Source: Nonomuraea soli (GTDB lineage: Bacteria; Actinomycetota; Actinomycetes; Streptosporangiales; Streptosporangiaceae). Taken from it: 64,000 bases of DNA. Within the stretch, counting starts at the first letter, position 1; every line of letters begins with the position of its first letter. Made by a program: the position numbers and the translations under genes. Below, one piece after another: positions 61,891-64,000 of this stretch. Location of the stretch: assembly GCF_013761175.1 (NCBI RefSeq), contig NZ_JACDUR010000002.1, positions 62,001 through 126,000 on the forward strand, read 5' to 3'. The notes under the pieces were generated by a model. The model was not told the DNA's origin and made no database searches. It worked only from the letters and a program-made list of their open reading frames with translations.

Positions 61891-64000
61891 TGAAACGGTT
61901 ACGGTCCGGCGCCGTCGTCGCGATCATCGTCCTGCTCGCCTCCCTCATCCACGCCCCGGCCTACGCGCTGGACGGCGTCTTCCACAACCCCACCGGCATC
62001 GACGAGCTCTACTCCACCGAGGCCACCGAGCGCGCGCCGCGCGACCCGATGGCCGGGGAATCGGTCCAGATCAAGGCCACGACGTGGCCGATCGAGCCGG
62101 GTCAGACGGTGTGGGTGACGTGGACCAGGAACGGCGTCGCCCAGACCCCGATCGGCGCCGCCTTCGACTACAACAACGGCAACAACACCTACTGGAAGCT
62201 CACCCTGGGCACCTTCGCCCGGGGTGACCAGATCTCCTACACGGTCAACGCCGACGTCAACGGCGGCGGGCAGCGCAGCACCGGCCCGTTCTCCTTCACC
62301 GTCACGTCGTGGAGCACGGTCACCAACGTGACCGGCTACACCAACAACGGCACCTCGGTGGACGTCACCACCGGCGACAGCGCGGGCAGCTTCACGCCGA
62401 AGATCCGCTTCGCCTTCCCGGCGCTCGACCGGTTCCGTACCCAGATCGCCCCCAGCGGCAGCGGCCTGAACATCTCGGGCGTGAGCGGCTACACGGTGAC
62501 CAACTCGGCGAGCACGCTGACCCTGTCCACGAGCTCGCTGGTGCTGAAGATCCAGAAGACGCCGTACCGGCTGTCGGTCTACAAGGGCGACGGCACCACG
62601 CTGATCACCCGCCAGTACGATCCGGCGGTCTTCCGCAACATCGGCTGGGCCAGCGACGGCGCCACCACGATCACCAAGATCGAGGACCACCTGCTGTCAC
62701 CGGCGGGCGAGCGCTTCGAGGGCTTCGGCGAACGCTACGACCGGCTCGACCAGCGCGGCACCGACGTGCACAACTACGTCTACAACCAGTACCGCGACCA
62801 GGGCGCGACCCGCCGCACCTACCTGAGCGTGCCGTTCTTCCTGAACTCCGCGGGCTACGGCGTCTACCTGCCCAGCACCCGCTACGCGATCTTCAACCTC
62901 GGCACCCACCTGAGCGACCTGGCCGGGTTCACCGTCGACACGGGCGGCGCGCTCAACTCCACGCTCGACTACCACTTCTTCGCCGGTTCCCCGGCCGAGA
63001 TCGTCGACGACTACACCGCCGTCAGCGGCCGACCGCAACTGCCGCCCAAGTGGGCCTTCGGCGTGTGGATGTCGGCCAACGAGTGGAACACGCAGGCCGA
63101 GGTCGCCACCGAACTCGGCAACGTCACCACGCACAACATCCCGCACACCGCGCTCGTGCTGGAGCAGTGGAGCGACGAGGCCACCTTCTACGTCTGGCAC
63201 GGCGCGACCTACACCGCCAAACCGGGCAGCGGGAAACTCGCCTACTCCGATCTGACCTTCCCCGCGGGAACGGCCTGGACGAACCCCCAGCAGATGATCA
63301 CCAACGCCCACAACCAGGGCATCAAGGTGATTCTCTGGCAGATCCCGGTGCTGAAGGAGAACTTCGACACCAACCCCTCCACCCCGCCGCAGCAGCACCT
63401 CAACGACAAGGCCTACGCCCAGGCGCAGAACTACGTCGTGCCCAACTACCGCATCCCCACCGGGCAGTGGTTCGGCGACTCGCTGGTGCCCGACTTCACC
63501 GGCACCGCCGCCACCAACTGGTGGATGAGCAAGCGCGACTACCTCTTCGACATCGGCGTCGACGGCTTCAAGACCGACGGCAGCGAGGCCATCTTCGGCC
63601 GCAACGTCACCTTCGCCGACGGGCGCAAGGGCGACGAGATGCACAACGCCTACCCCAACAGCTACACCAGCGCCTACAACACCTACGTCAAGGGCAAGAA
63701 CGCCCAGAACACGATCTTCAGCAGGGCCGGGACCTCCGGGGCGCAGCAGTACTCCATCTTCTGGGCAGGCGACCAGAACTCCAGCTTCTCCGCCTTCCAG
63801 GAGGCCGTGCGCGCCCAGCTCAGCGCCGGGCAGTCCGGCGTGCCGTACACCGCGTGGGACCTGGCCGGGTTCACCGGCACCTTCCCCAGCGCCGAGCTCT
63901 TCCTGCGCTCGACCTCCCAGGCCACCTTCTCGCCGATCATGCAGTACCACTCCGAGAAGGCCAACCCCGCGGTCTCCGAGGCACGCACGCCGTGGAACGT
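61891..64000 (+). CDS. Secreted GH31 enzyme, cycloalternan-forming transferase type, 3' end outside the window
   Basis: GTG at 61891 follows GAGGAG and opens a signal peptide (RSGAVVAIIVLLASLIHAPAYA). The mature N-terminus (FHNPTGIDELYS, ERAPRDPMAGESVQIK, then NGNNTYWKLTLGTFARGD) closely recalls bacterial 6-alpha-glucosyltransferase and isomaltosyltransferase (CtsZ/CtsY type) that build the cyclic tetrasaccharide cycloalternan. Catalytic Asp residues lie in VDGFKTDGSEA and FWAGDQNSSF. About 703 codons are inside the window; relatives carry further C-terminal domains. Family resemblance is from memory, not a search; plain alpha-glucosidase activity is possible. Confidence 0.85.

Overview
The window comes from a very GC-rich actinomycete. 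Nearly every third codon position is G or C, GTG and TTG starts are common, and genes often overlap as ATGA or GTGA. The gene families point the same way: SARP and LAL regulators, an F420-type oxidoreductase, an nSTAND/WD40 protein, PP2C with STAS, and furA-katG. A Streptosporangiales or Streptomyces-like soil organism fits best, but this is inferred from style, not from a marker gene. I saw no rRNA, tRNA, CRISPR array, insertion sequence or origin.

Layout. 1-1564 is the start of a secreted subtilisin-like protease on the minus strand, running off the window. 1855-4818 is a large LuxR/AAA (LAL) regulator. 4870-14548 is a detoxification and efflux region: carboxylesterase and hydrolase genes diverge from a TetR regulator with a two-subunit ABC exporter, followed by an F420-type oxidoreductase, a reductase and an MFS pump. 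14569-18617 holds a lipase-like hydrolase, a small secreted protein, a large helical-repeat regulator and an F420/FMN oxidase. 18645-22765 has two more MFS drug pumps, each beside its own MarR or TetR regulator with recognisable operators. 22762-25195 has a GNAT enzyme, a membrane protein plus GntR regulator, and a secreted ricin-type lectin, with a broken secreted-protein gene beyond it.

25579-35662 is a stress region. Two carotenoid oxygenases flank a PP2C phosphatase, STAS antagonist and MarR gene; then come a GntR-TetR fusion regulator, threonine dehydratase, and furA-katG ending in a strong hairpin. 36318-40121 encodes an HTH-NTPase-WD40 protein with 14 WD repeats. 40142-41041 is a cation exporter behind a metal-sensor-like operator. 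41238-45549 is an exopolysaccharide operon: a GtrA-glycan synthase fusion, a PMT-like membrane glycosyltransferase and a GH6 lipoprotein. Converging on it is a three-gene cassette of KASIII-like enzyme, FkbH-like protein and acyl carrier protein. Next is a divergent Ser/Thr kinase and SARP/NB-ARC regulator pair, reminiscent of AfsK/AfsR.

54252 to the right edge is a sugar operon: ROK repressor, two permeases, a binding lipoprotein, a GH15-like enzyme, a cytoplasmic GH31 and a secreted GH31 cut by the window edge. The secreted GH31 resembles cycloalternan-forming transferases, so the operon may build a cyclic alpha-glucan outside the cell, import it and break it down. The most unusual points are this operon, the KASIII whose catalytic His and Asn appear exchanged, a carboxylase-like remnant fused in frame before it, and the metal-type operator without a sensor gene.
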